A stretch of DNA of 64,000 nt from assembly GCA_964533495.1 (NCBI GenBank), contig CAZHJU010000014.1, forward strand, positions 1 to 64,000, written 5' to 3'. Within the stretch, counting starts at the first letter, position 1, and the number at the start of each line of letters is the position of its first letter. This document shows, piece by piece, positions 42,768 through 52,063 of the stretch. The notes below the pieces were generated by a model. That model had not been told where the DNA came from. It did no database searches and was given only the letters and a program-made list of their open reading frames with translations. The position numbers were made by a program, and so were the translations under genes. The DNA comes from Ga0077527 sp964533495. GTDB lineage: Bacteria > Pseudomonadota > Gammaproteobacteria > Burkholderiales > SG8-41.

Positions 42768-43796
42768 TCAGGCTTTCGGAAAACGCGGCGTGGCGCGCAA
42801 ATCGAAACCCGCGGTCAGCCGCAGATGCCCTGCGGCGTCGACCGCAAGCGCCTCGGGCGCCCCCGCCCCGGCGGCCAGCGCCGGCATCGCGTCCGCCCCC
42901 ATCACCATCATCGCGGCGCCCAGGCCGTTGAGATCGGCGCCGCCGCGCGACACCAGGGTCACGCCGCGCAGGCCGCTGCTCGGATAGCCGGTGCGCGGAT
43001 CGAGGATATGGTGGTAACGGCGGCCATCGCGCTCGAAAAACCGCTCATAATCGCCGGACGACGTCACCACGCCGTCGTTCATCTCCAGCACGCCGAGCAG
43101 CGACTCCGGATGCAGCGGATCGCGGATGCCGACCCGCCACGGCCGCCCCTGCAACCGGCCGAGAGTCAGCACGTCGCCGCCGCCGTCGATCATCGCGTTG
43201 GCAATGCCGTGATACCGCAGGATCTGCAGTCCGGCCTGCAGGATGGGCAGCTTGGCGATGCCGCCGAGATCCAGGCGCATGCCGGGCCGCCTCAGGTAGG
43301 CCGTGCCCTGCCGCTCGTCCAGCACGACATCGCGGTAATCCACCAGCGCGCGCTGGCGCCGCAGCGCCTCCGCCGCGGGTGCGGCACCGCCGCCGCCCTC
43401 GAAACGCCAGCCGTCATAGGCCCCGACCGTGATGTCGAAGGCGCCGCCGCTGAGCTCCGACACCGAGCGGGCGCGCAGCAGCACGGCCATGACTTCGGGC
43501 GCGACCGCGACCGCATGGCGCCCGGCCGCGTGCTGCAAGGCGGCGACCGTGCTGTCCCCGCGGTAGCGGCTCATCAGCCTTTCGAGCCGCGCCATGCCCT
43601 CGAAAGCCGCCGCGAGAGCATGGTCGGTTTCGCCGGGATGCATGCCTTCGGCGACGATGCCGATCCGCGTGCCCATCAGCGCGCGCGAACCGCGCCGCAC
43701 CGCCGGGTCGGCGAACCGCGCAGGCACCAGCAATCCCGCGGCGACGAGGCTGAACCCGCCGATAAAGCGGCGGCGGCTGATGGCGCTGAAGGACAT
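42768..43796 (-). CDS. apbE: FAD:protein FMN transferase ApbE (NosX role)
   Basis: 342 residues from the ATG at 43796. A twin-arginine signal (SRRRFIGGFSLVAAGLL) exports it to the periplasm. ApbE motifs: LMGTRIGIVAEG, MSRYRGDSTVAALQ, GGAFDITVGAYDGWRF, LDLGGIAKLPI, IANAMIDGGGDVLTLG, YHHILDPRTGYPSSGLRGVTL. It attaches FMN to a threonine of flavoproteins. Next to nosR, whose periplasmic domain has the SGATVT attachment motif, it most likely serves as NosX. Downstream of the cytochrome gene by 8 bp. Confidence 0.92.
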   Translation of the reverse strand: MSFSAISRRRFIGGFSLVAAGLLVPARFADPAVRRGSRALMGTRIGIVAEGMHPGETDHALAAAFEGMARLERLMSRYRGDSTVAALQHAAGRHAVAVAPEVMAVLLRARSVSELSGGAFDITVGAYDGWRFEGGGGAAPAAEALRRQRALVDYRDVVLDERQGTAYLRRPGMRLDLGGIAKLPILQAGLQILRYHGIANAMIDGGGDVLTLGRLQGRPWRVGIRDPLHPESLLGVLEMNDGVVTSSGDYERFFERDGRRYHHILDPRTGYPSSGLRGVTLVSRGGADLNGLGAAMMVMGADAMPALAAGAGAPEALAVDAAGHLRLTAGFDLRATPRFPKA

Positions 43797-43804
43797 GGCC
43801 GGGC

Positions 43805-44197
43805 TCAGCGCGACTGGGCCACCATGAAATCGACGGCCGTCTTGACCTCGTCGTCGCTGAGCGAGGCGCTGCCGCCGCGCGGCGGCATCAGGCCTTTCGC
43901 GCCGGTATAGCCTTCGATCGCGTGCTTGTAGAGCACGTCGTTGCCCTGCGCGATGCGCGGGGCCCAATCCCCCTTGTCGCCGGGCTTGGGCGCGCCCGCC
44001 ACCCCCGCCGCATGACACAGCGCGCAGGTCTTGCCGTACACGGACTTGCCGGCGGAATTGTCGGCGGCCACGGGCGCGGGCGGCGCGGCGGGAGCGGCAG
44101 CGGGCTTCGGCGCGGACGCCGGCGCCTGCTCCTGTCCTCCGCAGGCGGCCAGCGCGATGCCACAGGCGACCAGCAGGATTCCGTTTCTGAAGTTCAT
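43805..44197 (-). CDS. Cytochrome c lipoprotein (c5-like, class I)
   Basis: 130 residues from the ATG at 44197 with an AAGGAG site. A lipoprotein signal ends LAACGG, followed by an Ala/Pro-rich linker, then one heme site CALCH in GKSVYGKTCALCHAAGVAG and the axial Met in KGLMPPRGG. This is a c5-type small cytochrome tethered to a membrane. Divergent from nosZ across a shared regulatory region, it is a good candidate electron donor to N2O reductase. Confidence 0.9.
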   Translation of the reverse strand: MNFRNGILLVACGIALAACGGQEQAPASAPKPAAAPAAPPAPVAADNSAGKSVYGKTCALCHAAGVAGAPKPGDKGDWAPRIAQGNDVLYKHAIEGYTGAKGLMPPRGGSASLSDDEVKTAVDFMVAQSR

Positions 44198-44312
44198 GTC
44201 GTGCTCCTTGAAATATCGGGGTTGGCTTGGATTGATTCGGCTTGACTCGAATTGAATTGCGATTGACGACACCGGGCTTGCGCACTCCGGATGGAACGCA
44301 TCCTATCCTTTA

Positions 44313-44335
44313 AAGATGCATCACTTATGCATCTT
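44313..44335. promoter_or_regulatory. Predicted NsrR binding site
   Basis: AAGATGCAT-N5-ATGCATCTT is a perfect palindrome with 9-bp arms over 23 bp. It matches the well-known NsrR consensus, in which AAGATGCAT-type half-sites face each other. It lies in the 238-bp region between the cytochrome and nosZ genes, and an nsrR gene is found at 52.8 kb. Confidence 0.85.
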
Positions 44336-44346
44336 ATGAAGCTTGT

Positions 44347-44360
44347 TTGAGCCAGATCAA
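44347..44360. promoter_or_regulatory. Predicted FNR/DNR-type box upstream of nosZ
   Basis: TTGAGCCAGATCAA matches TTGAT-N4-ATCAA at 9 of 10 fixed positions. Its centre lies about 82 bp before the nosZ start. It would let an oxygen- or NO-sensing Crp/Fnr-family activator turn on nos expression. No fnr-type gene is in the window. Confidence 0.7.
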
Positions 44361-44435
44361 TATCCGCGGCGGCCGGCGCACGAACAATGGGTGCGTCAAA
44401 CAGGAAATCCCAACCCACCCCGCAAAGGAACAGCC

Positions 44436-46370
44436 ATGGCTGAAAAATCCGGAAAAATCGAAAAACCCGAACCCCCGGCACCCGCAGGCATGGGACGCCG
44501 CCGCTTTCTCGGCACCGCCGCGGTTGCCGGCGCAGGGCTGGCCGCGCTGGCCGGCTGCAACGAAAAACCCGCCGCCGATGCCGGCAAGGGCGCCGCCTCC
44601 GCCGGCGGCACGCACGCCGCAGCGGGCGGCGTGCACCTCAAACCCGGCGAACTCGACAGCTACTACGGCCTGTGGAGCGGCGGCCACACCGGCGACGCCC
44701 GCATCATAGGCATTCCCTCCGGCCGTGAAATCCACCGCATCCCCTGCTTCAATCCCGACCCGCTGATCGGCTGGGGCATCACCAACGAGTCGAAAAAAAT
44801 CATGGGCACGAAGCCCGACGGCAGCCTGAAATACACCGTCGCCGACACCCACCACGTGCACGCCTCCTACAAGGACGGCAACTACGACGGCCGCTACGCC
44901 TGGATCAACGACAAGATCAACAGCCGCATCGCGCGCCTCCGCCTCGACTACTTCGTCTGCGACAAGATCACCGAACTGCCCAACGTGCAGGGCTTCCACG
45001 GCATCTTCCCGGACAAGCGCGATCCGGTGGACGAAAAAATCAACTACACGACGCGCGTGTTCTGCGGCGGCGAGTTCTCGATCCCGCTGCCCAACGCGCC
45101 GATCGAGGACCCGTCGAAGTACCGCTCGCTGTTCAGCTGCGTCGATGCCGAATCGATGGAAGTGCGCTGGCAGGTGATGATCGACGGCAACTGCGACCTC
45201 ACCGCGACCTCCTTCGACGGCAAGCTCGCGGCCACCAACCAGTACAACACCGAGATGGGCGCCAAGTACGAGGACATGATGTCGGCCGAGCGTGACGCCT
45301 GCCTCTTCTTCAACATCGCCCGCATCGAAGCCGCGGTGAAGGCCGGCAAATTCAGGACCATCGGGACGTCCAGGGTGCCGGTCGTCGACGGCACCGCCGA
45401 AGCCAACAAGGATGCCAGGACCGCGCTCGTCGCCTATGTCTCGGTGCCGAAGAACCCGCACGGGGTCAACGCCAGCCCCGACGGCAAGTACTTCATCTGC
45501 GCCGGCAAGCTGTCGCCGACCGCCACGGTCATCGAACTGTCCAGGGTGCTGGAATGGTTCGACGGCAAGCTGGAGAAAATCGACGATTCCATCGTCGCCG
45601 AGGTGGAACTGGGCCTTGGCCCGCTGCACACCGCCTTCGACGGCCGCGGCAACGCCTACACCACGCTGTTTCTCGACAGCCAGGTGGTCAAGTGGAACGT
45701 CGAGGCCGCCATCAAGTTCACCAAGGGCGACAAGACGGCCAAATACGTGGTCGACCGCATCGACGTGCATTACCAGCCGGGACACATCAACGCCACCCAA
45801 TCCGAAACCATGGCCGCCGACGGCAAGTACCTCGCCGTGGGCTGCAAGTTCTCGAAGGATCGCTACCTGCCGGTCGGGCCGATGCACCCGGAGAACGAGC
45901 AGCTGATCGACATCTCCGGCGACAAGATGATCCTGCTCGCCGACCACCCGGTCCGCCCGGAGCCGCACGACTTCATCATCTTCAAGCGCGACCTGGTCAA
46001 ACCGAAGCAGGTGTATGACATCGATCACTCGCCGCTGGCGATCAAGGACGCCAAGGAGTCCGGGGTGTTCCGCCAGGGCAGGAAGGTCACGGTCAAGATG
46101 ACCTCGCTCGCGCCGTCCTTCAGCCTGCGCGAATTCAAGCTCAAAAAAGGCGACGAGGTCACCCTGATCCTCACCAACCTCGACAAGATCGAGGATCTGT
46201 CCCACGGCTTCGCCATCCCGAACTACAACATCAACTTCGTGGTGAACCCGCAGGAAACCGCCTCGGTGACCTTCACCGCGGACAAGACCGGCGTGTTCTG
46301 GTGCTACTGCACGCATTTCTGCCACGCACTCCACCTGGAAATGCGCTCGCGGATGATCGTGGAAGCCTGA
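44436..46370 (+). CDS. nosZ: Nitrous-oxide reductase NosZ, clade I (TAT-dependent)
   Basis: Reduces N2O to N2 in the periplasm. 644 residues from the ATG at 44436. A twin-arginine signal (GRRRFLGTAAVAGAGLAALAG, arginines 21-23) marks clade I. A seven-bladed propeller with the histidine ligands of CuZ (e.g. ADTHHVHASYKDGNYDGR) is followed by the C-terminal cupredoxin domain, with CuA ligands in CYCTHFCHALHLEM: C625, C629, H633, M636. A terminator-like hairpin separates it from nosR. Confidence 0.96.
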   Translation: MAEKSGKIEKPEPPAPAGMGRRRFLGTAAVAGAGLAALAGCNEKPAADAGKGAASAGGTHAAAGGVHLKPGELDSYYGLWSGGHTGDARIIGIPSGREIHRIPCFNPDPLIGWGITNESKKIMGTKPDGSLKYTVADTHHVHASYKDGNYDGRYAWINDKINSRIARLRLDYFVCDKITELPNVQGFHGIFPDKRDPVDEKINYTTRVFCGGEFSIPLPNAPIEDPSKYRSLFSCVDAESMEVRWQVMIDGNCDLTATSFDGKLAATNQYNTEMGAKYEDMMSAERDACLFFNIARIEAAVKAGKFRTIGTSRVPVVDGTAEANKDARTALVAYVSVPKNPHGVNASPDGKYFICAGKLSPTATVIELSRVLEWFDGKLEKIDDSIVAEVELGLGPLHTAFDGRGNAYTTLFLDSQVVKWNVEAAIKFTKGDKTAKYVVDRIDVHYQPGHINATQSETMAADGKYLAVGCKFSKDRYLPVGPMHPENEQLIDISGDKMILLADHPVRPEPHDFIIFKRDLVKPKQVYDIDHSPLAIKDAKESGVFRQGRKVTVKMTSLAPSFSLREFKLKKGDEVTLILTNLDKIEDLSHGFAIPNYNINFVVNPQETASVTFTADKTGVFWCYCTHFCHALHLEMRSRMIVEA

Positions 46371-46390
46371 GGGGGCACTTCCACATCGCA

Positions 46391-46428
46391 CGGCCGTGCG
46401 CGCCATACCGGCGCACGGCCGCTTTTTT
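46391..46428 (+). terminator. Terminator between nosZ and nosR
   Basis: CGGCCGTGCGC (46391-46401) and GCGCACGGCCG (46411-46421) form a perfect 11-bp stem followed by CTTTTTT. A strong rho-independent terminator inside the cluster would make nosZ mRNA more abundant than nosRDFYL, or the latter may have another promoter. Confidence 0.85.
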
Positions 46429-46432
46429 GGCC

Positions 46433-49051
46433 ATGACCATGCACAGAATCCTCCCACGACTGCTCCTCGCCGCCGTGCTGCTGATGGCGGCCGGCGCGCG
46501 GGCGGCCGGCGGCGCCTACGAAGCCGAACTGCCCGCGGAAATCAACAGCGCGAAGAACCTCTGCGCAATGGTTCCCTGCGGCAGCGTGTTTCCGGGCGCC
46601 GCCTCCTTTTCCGAGCGCAAGGGCCGGCCGCCCTACGTCGAGGCCTACGGCGAGGCCGATGCCGCCGGCGCCAGGAAGCTGCTCGGCTACGTCATGCTGT
46701 CGACCGACATCACCGACACGCCGGCCTACTCCGGCAAGCCGGTGATCACCCTGATCGGCATGGACACCGAGGGGCGCTACACCGGCGTCAAGGTGCTCAA
46801 GCATTCCGAACCCATCCTGCTGCTCGGCATCCCCGAGTCGGCGCTCGATCAATTCAACGCCCAGTACATCGGCAAGTCGGTCAGGGACCGCATCGAAGTC
46901 GGCCCGGACCGCCCGTCCGAGGACGTGATCGGCGTCGACGCCATCTCCGGCGCCACCGTCACCGTCATCGCCCAGAACCAGGTGATGCATCTTTCCGGTT
47001 CGGCGGTGGCGCGGCAGACCGGCATCATCGCGCCGACGGTGCGGGAGCCCGCGCGATACCAGCTGCGCGGCGCGCGCCTCGGCTGGAACGAGCTGGTGAA
47101 GCTCGGCGCGGTGCAGCGGCTCCGGGTCATGCCCCAACAGGTCGGCCTCGAACGCGGCGCCGACCCTTTCATCGAGCTGTGGTTCGGCGATCTCAATCAT
47201 CCGGACGTCGCCACGAGCCTGCTCGGCGCGCGCGGCTACGCCAACCTGCGCGCGAGCCTCGCCGAAGGCGATCACGCCCTGTTCGTGATCCGCACCGCCG
47301 GCAGGGAATCCTTCAAGGGATCAGGCTTCGTGCGCGGCGGCCTCTACGACCGGGTGCAGGTCAAGCAGGGGGCCGACGCCTTCACCTTCCGCGATCTCGA
47401 CGCCCTCAACCTCTACGGGCTCGAGGCCGAAGACGCGCCGCGCTACGACGAATCCGCGATCTTCATCATCCGCGGCGCCGGATTCTCCGCGGCCTACCCC
47501 TGGAAGCTCGCCTTCCTCGGCAACCGCGTCGACCGCGCCACCGGCCACCGCAGCTTCGCCGTGTTCGAATCCGGGCTCTGGCTCGACGCCGGCCTGCTCG
47601 CCGGCGGCCGCCCGAAGATCGAGAAGCCGGTCCCGCCGTGGCTGCGCATCTGGCGGGACCGTGCGCCGGAGATCGCCCTGTTCGTCACGCTGCTCGCCGG
47701 CGTCGCCGTGGTCTACGCCTTCCGCGAACGCCTCACCCGCATGTCCACCCACAAGAACAAGTGGCCGGTGAACGCGTTCAAATATTCGGCCTGGACCGTG
47801 AGCATCATCTGGATCGGTTTCGGCGTCATGGCGCAGCCGTCGATCACCCAGGTGCTCACCTGGTTCCACTCGCTGCTGTTCAAGTGGACCTGGTCGCTGT
47901 TCCTGTCCGATCCGTTCATCTTCGTGTTCTGGATCTTCATCATCGTCACCGTGTTCCTGTTCGGCCGCGGCCTGTTCTGCGGCTGGCTGTGCCCGTTCGG
48001 CTCGCTCTCGGAGATGATCTACAAGGTCGGTGAAAAAATCGGCCTCAAGCGCTGGCAGCGCAAGCTGCCGCAGCGCGTGCACGACCGCCTGAAATGGGTC
48101 AAGTACGGCATCTTCTTCGGCCTGCTCGCGGTGTCGATGTTCTCGATGGCGCTGGCCGAGGTGCTGGCGGAAGTCGAGCCCTTCAAGACGACCTTCCTCG
48201 TCGGCATCGCCAACCGCGCCTGGCCGTACGGCCTGTTCGTGGCGGTCCTGCTGGGCCTTTCGCTGTTCATCGAGCGCCCGTACTGCAAGTACCTCTGCCC
48301 GCTGGGCGCCGCGCTGGCAATGCCAAGCACCTTCCGCTGGTTCGGACTGCGCCGCAAGCAGGACTGCAACAGCTGCAAGGCCTGCGCCACCGGCTGCGGC
48401 TCGCTCGCCATCGATGCCGCCGGCCGCATCGACCACCGCGAATGCCTGCACTGCCTCGACTGCATGGTGCTCTACACCGACGTCACCGCCTGCCCGCCGC
48501 TGTCGCGCGAGCGCAAGCGCCGGGAGCGCGCCGGCCTCGCGCTGACGCCGATCGGCCGGGACGGCTACTACATCCCGATCCAGCCGGCGCCGGACGACGC
48601 CGCTGCGCGCAAGGCCGCCGCCGGACCGGATCCGCGCATGCCCACCGACCCGGTGCAGCTGCCCTACATGGAAAAAGCCGGCCTGGCGCGCTGGATCGCG
48701 CTCGAGGTGTACGAACACCTCTGGCCGTGGAGCGCCAAGGGCTGGCACGACCAGCGCGCGCTGCAGATCGCCGGCATTTCGCTCGCCGTCGCCGCCACCG
48801 TCGCCTGGCTGCTGGCGATCAGCGGCAACCTCTCCTCGGGCGCGATCATCGGCTGGTGGTTCGGCTGGAGCGTCTATGAAGTGCTGATCCGCCTGTCGGG
48901 ACGGCGCTACGTCAAGGACGGCCCGTGGTGGAAGCGCAACTACCGCCATGCCGGCGTGATGGACATGCTCAGCTACGTCGCCTTCAAGAACCTGCTGATC
49001 GGCGCCACGCTGTTCCTGGCGCTGAAGGCGCTCGACATCCTACCCGGCTAA
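46433..49051 (+). CDS. nosR: NosR, membrane flavo-iron-sulfur protein of N2O reduction
   Basis: 872 residues from the ATG at 46433; a second ATG at 46439 is possible. Signal peptide, then periplasmic FMN-binding domain with VDAISGATVT (FMN probably on T177, attached by ApbE), polytopic membrane region with CGWLCPFGS and CKYLCPLGA motifs, and a cytoplasmic ferredoxin part CNSCKACATGCGS and CLHCLDC. Needed for nos expression and for electron delivery to NosZ. Immediately followed by nosD. Confidence 0.94.
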   Translation: MTMHRILPRLLLAAVLLMAAGARAAGGAYEAELPAEINSAKNLCAMVPCGSVFPGAASFSERKGRPPYVEAYGEADAAGARKLLGYVMLSTDITDTPAYSGKPVITLIGMDTEGRYTGVKVLKHSEPILLLGIPESALDQFNAQYIGKSVRDRIEVGPDRPSEDVIGVDAISGATVTVIAQNQVMHLSGSAVARQTGIIAPTVREPARYQLRGARLGWNELVKLGAVQRLRVMPQQVGLERGADPFIELWFGDLNHPDVATSLLGARGYANLRASLAEGDHALFVIRTAGRESFKGSGFVRGGLYDRVQVKQGADAFTFRDLDALNLYGLEAEDAPRYDESAIFIIRGAGFSAAYPWKLAFLGNRVDRATGHRSFAVFESGLWLDAGLLAGGRPKIEKPVPPWLRIWRDRAPEIALFVTLLAGVAVVYAFRERLTRMSTHKNKWPVNAFKYSAWTVSIIWIGFGVMAQPSITQVLTWFHSLLFKWTWSLFLSDPFIFVFWIFIIVTVFLFGRGLFCGWLCPFGSLSEMIYKVGEKIGLKRWQRKLPQRVHDRLKWVKYGIFFGLLAVSMFSMALAEVLAEVEPFKTTFLVGIANRAWPYGLFVAVLLGLSLFIERPYCKYLCPLGAALAMPSTFRWFGLRRKQDCNSCKACATGCGSLAIDAAGRIDHRECLHCLDCMVLYTDVTACPPLSRERKRRERAGLALTPIGRDGYYIPIQPAPDDAAARKAAAGPDPRMPTDPVQLPYMEKAGLARWIALEVYEHLWPWSAKGWHDQRALQIAGISLAVAATVAWLLAISGNLSSGAIIGWWFGWSVYEVLIRLSGRRYVKDGPWWKRNYRHAGVMDMLSYVAFKNLLIGATLFLALKALDILPG

Positions 49052-49052
49052 A

Positions 49053-49090
49053 ATGCAAAAAATAATTAATAATCAAATACTTATAGTATC
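49053..49090. repeat. AT-rich element, copy 5, at the nosD start
   Basis: The reverse complement contains ATAAGTATTTGATTATTAATTA, matching the copy after the peroxiredoxin gene. It covers the first dozen codons of nosD. It could lower mRNA structure at the start codon and so help translation. Confidence 0.45.
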
Positions 49091-50330
49091 GTTCGCAGCG
49101 GCACTGCTCGCCGCCACGGGCGCCGCCGCCGCCACCCTCAACATCGCCCCCGGCAGCGACCTGCAGCAGGCGATCGCGCAGGCCCGGGCCGGCGACGTGC
49201 TCGAAATCGGGCGCGGCCTCTACACCGGCAATTTCCGCATCGACAAGCCGCTCACGCTGCGCGGCGTCGGGCGGCCGACGATCAGCGGCGGCCTGACCGG
49301 CAGCACGCTCACCGTCGAGGCGCCCGACGTCACCGTCGAGAACGTCATCGTGCGCGACTCCGGCGACAGCCTGAAGAACCAGAACGCCGGCATCTACGTG
49401 CGCCCCGGCGCGCACCGCTTCGCGCTGCGCAACTCCGACCTCACCTACAACCTGTTCGGGCTGTGGATCGAAAAGGCCGACGACGTCGTCATCGAGCGCA
49501 ACATCATCACCGGCAAGCGCGACTACAATTCGCCGCTGCGCGGCAACGGCATCCAGCTCTACAACACCACCGGTGCGCGCATCATCGGCAACAACATCGG
49601 CTTCGTGCGCGATGCGCTCTACGTCGACGTCTCCCACCGGGCGGTGTTCCGCGGCAACAGGCTCCACCACAGCCGCTATGGCACCCACTACATGAACTCC
49701 TACCACAACCTGTGGGAGGACAACGACAGCTACGCCAACCGCGGCGGCCTCGCGCTGATGGAGGTGCGCGACCAGGTCATCCGCAACAACCGCGCCTGGA
49801 ACAACAGCGACCACGGCATCATGCTGCGCACGCTGCAGGACTCGCTGGTCGAGGGCAACGTCATCGCGGGCAACAACCGCGGTTTCTTCATCTACGACGT
49901 CGAATACGCCACGCTGCGCGGCAACCTCGTCATCAACAACCGGGTCGGCGTGCACCTCTCCGCCGGCTCCACCCGCAACAGCGTCGAGCGCAACGACTTC
50001 ATCGCCAACCGCGAGCAGGTGCGCTACGTCGGCGCGAAGGACGAGGCGTGGGGCGTGAAGGAGGGCAACTACTGGGGCAACTATCTCGGCTGGGACAGCG
50101 ACGGCGACGGCCGCGGCGACCAGCCCTACGAAGCCAACGACATCGTCGACCGCCTTCTGTGGCGCCACCCGGGCGCGCGGCTGCTGATGGCAAGCCCGGC
50201 GATCCAGGCCCTGCGCCTGGCCGCGCAGCAGTTCCCGCTGCTGCGCGTGCCCACGGTCGTCGACAGACATCCGCGCATGCGCCCGCACAATCCCGACTGG
50301 AGCCGCTGGCATGGCCGCATCACCGACTGA
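49053..50330 (+). CDS. nosD: NosD, periplasmic copper-site maturation protein
   Basis: 425 residues. A signal sequence (ILIVSFAAALLAATGAAAA) is followed by a right-handed beta-helix (CASH/NosD repeats) with Asn/Arg-rich rungs such as GNNIGFVRDALYVDVSHR and SRYGTHYMNSYHNLWEDND. It works with the NosFY ABC transporter and NosL in building CuZ. The N-terminal codons (49053-49087) are AT-rich because an AT-rich repeat overlaps the start, and the signal peptide therefore begins KIINNQILIV. Confidence 0.93.
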   Translation: MQKIINNQILIVSFAAALLAATGAAAATLNIAPGSDLQQAIAQARAGDVLEIGRGLYTGNFRIDKPLTLRGVGRPTISGGLTGSTLTVEAPDVTVENVIVRDSGDSLKNQNAGIYVRPGAHRFALRNSDLTYNLFGLWIEKADDVVIERNIITGKRDYNSPLRGNGIQLYNTTGARIIGNNIGFVRDALYVDVSHRAVFRGNRLHHSRYGTHYMNSYHNLWEDNDSYANRGGLALMEVRDQVIRNNRAWNNSDHGIMLRTLQDSLVEGNVIAGNNRGFFIYDVEYATLRGNLVINNRVGVHLSAGSTRNSVERNDFIANREQVRYVGAKDEAWGVKEGNYWGNYLGWDSDGDGRGDQPYEANDIVDRLLWRHPGARLLMASPAIQALRLAAQQFPLLRVPTVVDRHPRMRPHNPDWSRWHGRITD

Positions 50331-51243
50331 AGCCGCCGCCCCGGCGATCGAACTGCGCGGCGTGCGCAAGCACTTCGGCGCGCTGTGCGCCGTCGACGGC
50401 ATCGACCTGCGCGTCCGCGCCGGCGAGATCCTCGGCCTGATCGGCCGCAACGGCGCCGGCAAGAGCACCCTGTTCAAGCTGATGCTCGGCCTGGAGCAGC
50501 CCACCGCAGGCGAAGTCAGCGTCGCCGGCGTGCCGGTGGCGGGCCCGCGCTTCCGCGACACCCGCCGCCGCATCGGCTACCTGCCCGAGAACATCGCGCT
50601 CTACGACAACCTGAGCGGCCTCGAGACGCTGCGCTTCTTCGCGCGGCTGAAGGGCGCGCCTCTGCACCAGTGCGACACCCGGCTGGCCGAGGCCGGGCTT
50701 TCGGAGGCCGCCGGCCGGCCCGTGCGCGAATACTCCAAGGGCATGCGCCAGCGCCTCGGCATCGCGCAGGCGCTGCTCGGCTCGCCCCGGCTGCTGTTCT
50801 TCGACGAGCCCACCAACGGCCTCGATCCGCAGGCGATCCGCGACTTCTACCGCCGGATCCACGCGCTACGCGACGGCGGCGCCACCATCGTCATCAGCTC
50901 GCACATCCTCGCCGAGCTGCAGCAGCGCGTCGACCGGCTGGCCATCATCGCCGACGGCCGGCTGCGCGCCAGCGGCAGCGTCGCCGAGCTGCGCAGCCGC
51001 ACCGCCATGCCCGTCGTCTTCGCGCTGGAACTCGCGCCCGGGGACATCGCCGCGACGGCGGCCAGCCTCGCCGACGTCGAAAGCCTCGGCGTCACTGCCA
51101 CCGACCGCGGCCTCGACCTCGCCTGCCCGGCGGCGCAGCGCGCCACGGTGCTGGAAGCGGTGCTCCGGCTCGGCCCGCGCGTGCGCAACCTGCAGATCAA
51201 CGAACCCTCGCTCGAAGACATGTTCTTCGGCCTCGAGCGCTGA
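50311..51243 (+). CDS. nosF: NosF, ABC transporter ATP-binding protein
   Basis: 310 residues. Walker A GLIGRNGAGKSTLFKLM, signature EYSKGMRQRLGIAQALLG, Walker B LLFFDEPTNGLD and switch His in VISSHILAEL are all intact. It energises the NosDFY complex in CuZ assembly. It begins 20 bp before the end of nosD and ends 4 bp before nosY. Confidence 0.95.
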   Translation: MAASPTEAAAPAIELRGVRKHFGALCAVDGIDLRVRAGEILGLIGRNGAGKSTLFKLMLGLEQPTAGEVSVAGVPVAGPRFRDTRRRIGYLPENIALYDNLSGLETLRFFARLKGAPLHQCDTRLAEAGLSEAAGRPVREYSKGMRQRLGIAQALLGSPRLLFFDEPTNGLDPQAIRDFYRRIHALRDGGATIVISSHILAELQQRVDRLAIIADGRLRASGSVAELRSRTAMPVVFALELAPGDIAATAASLADVESLGVTATDRGLDLACPAAQRATVLEAVLRLGPRVRNLQINEPSLEDMFFGLER

Positions 51244-51247
51244 CGCC

Positions 51248-52063
51248 ATGAGCCCCATCAACCTGCGGACCATCGCCGGCAAGGAACTGCGCGACCGCAT
51301 GCGCAACCACTGGGTGCTGGCCATCGCGCTGGTGTTCACCGCCTTCTCGCTGATCATCGCCTACTTCGGCGGCGCGCAGCAGGGCACCATCGGCTTCCGC
51401 TCGCTCGAATTCACCATCACCAGCCTGGTGAGCCTGGTGATCTACCTGATCCCGCTGATCGGGCTGCTGCTCGGCTTCGACGCCATCGTCGCCGAGCGCG
51501 AGCGCGGCTCGCTCGACCTGCTGCTGACCCTGCCGCTGACGCCGCTCGACCTGCTGCTCGGCAAATATCTCGGCCTCGCCGCCGCGCTGGCGCTGTCCAC
51601 GCTGCTCGGCTTCGCGCTGGTCGCGGGCCTGCTCTACATCCAGTTCGGCAACGCGGCGCTGTTCCACTTCGGCGGCTTCATGCTGAGCGCGCTGCTGCTG
51701 GGCATGGCGTTCCTCAGCATCGCCGTGCTGATCTCGGTGATCGCGCGCGACCGCACCCGCGCCTCGGGCATGGCCGTCGCGGCATGGTTCGCCTTCGTGC
51801 TGGTGTTCGACCTGCTGCTGCTCGGCGTGATGGTCGCCAGCGATGGCCGATGGGGCGGCGGCGCGCTGGCCTACCTGCTGCTGCTCAACCCCGCCGACGT
51901 CTTCCGCATCCTCAACCTGTTCTCCGTCGAACAGGCCGCGGCCGCCTACGGCCTCACCCAACTGCTGCCCCCGGCGCTCGCCCGCGCCCCGGTGATGGGC
52001 GCGGCGATGGCGGCCTGGATAATCCTTCCCCTGATGATCGCCAGCTGGAGATTCAAACGATGA
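51248..52063 (+). CDS. nosY: NosY, ABC transporter permease
   Basis: 271 residues with six membrane segments, beginning with a cytoplasmic NLRTIAGKELRDRMRNHWVL and containing the ABC-2 type ERERGSLDLLLTLPLTPLDLLLGK segment. Membrane partner of NosF. The stop overlaps the nosL ATG (ATGA). Confidence 0.94.
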   Translation: MSPINLRTIAGKELRDRMRNHWVLAIALVFTAFSLIIAYFGGAQQGTIGFRSLEFTITSLVSLVIYLIPLIGLLLGFDAIVAERERGSLDLLLTLPLTPLDLLLGKYLGLAAALALSTLLGFALVAGLLYIQFGNAALFHFGGFMLSALLLGMAFLSIAVLISVIARDRTRASGMAVAAWFAFVLVFDLLLLGVMVASDGRWGGGALAYLLLLNPADVFRILNLFSVEQAAAAYGLTQLLPPALARAPVMGAAMAAWIILPLMIASWRFKR

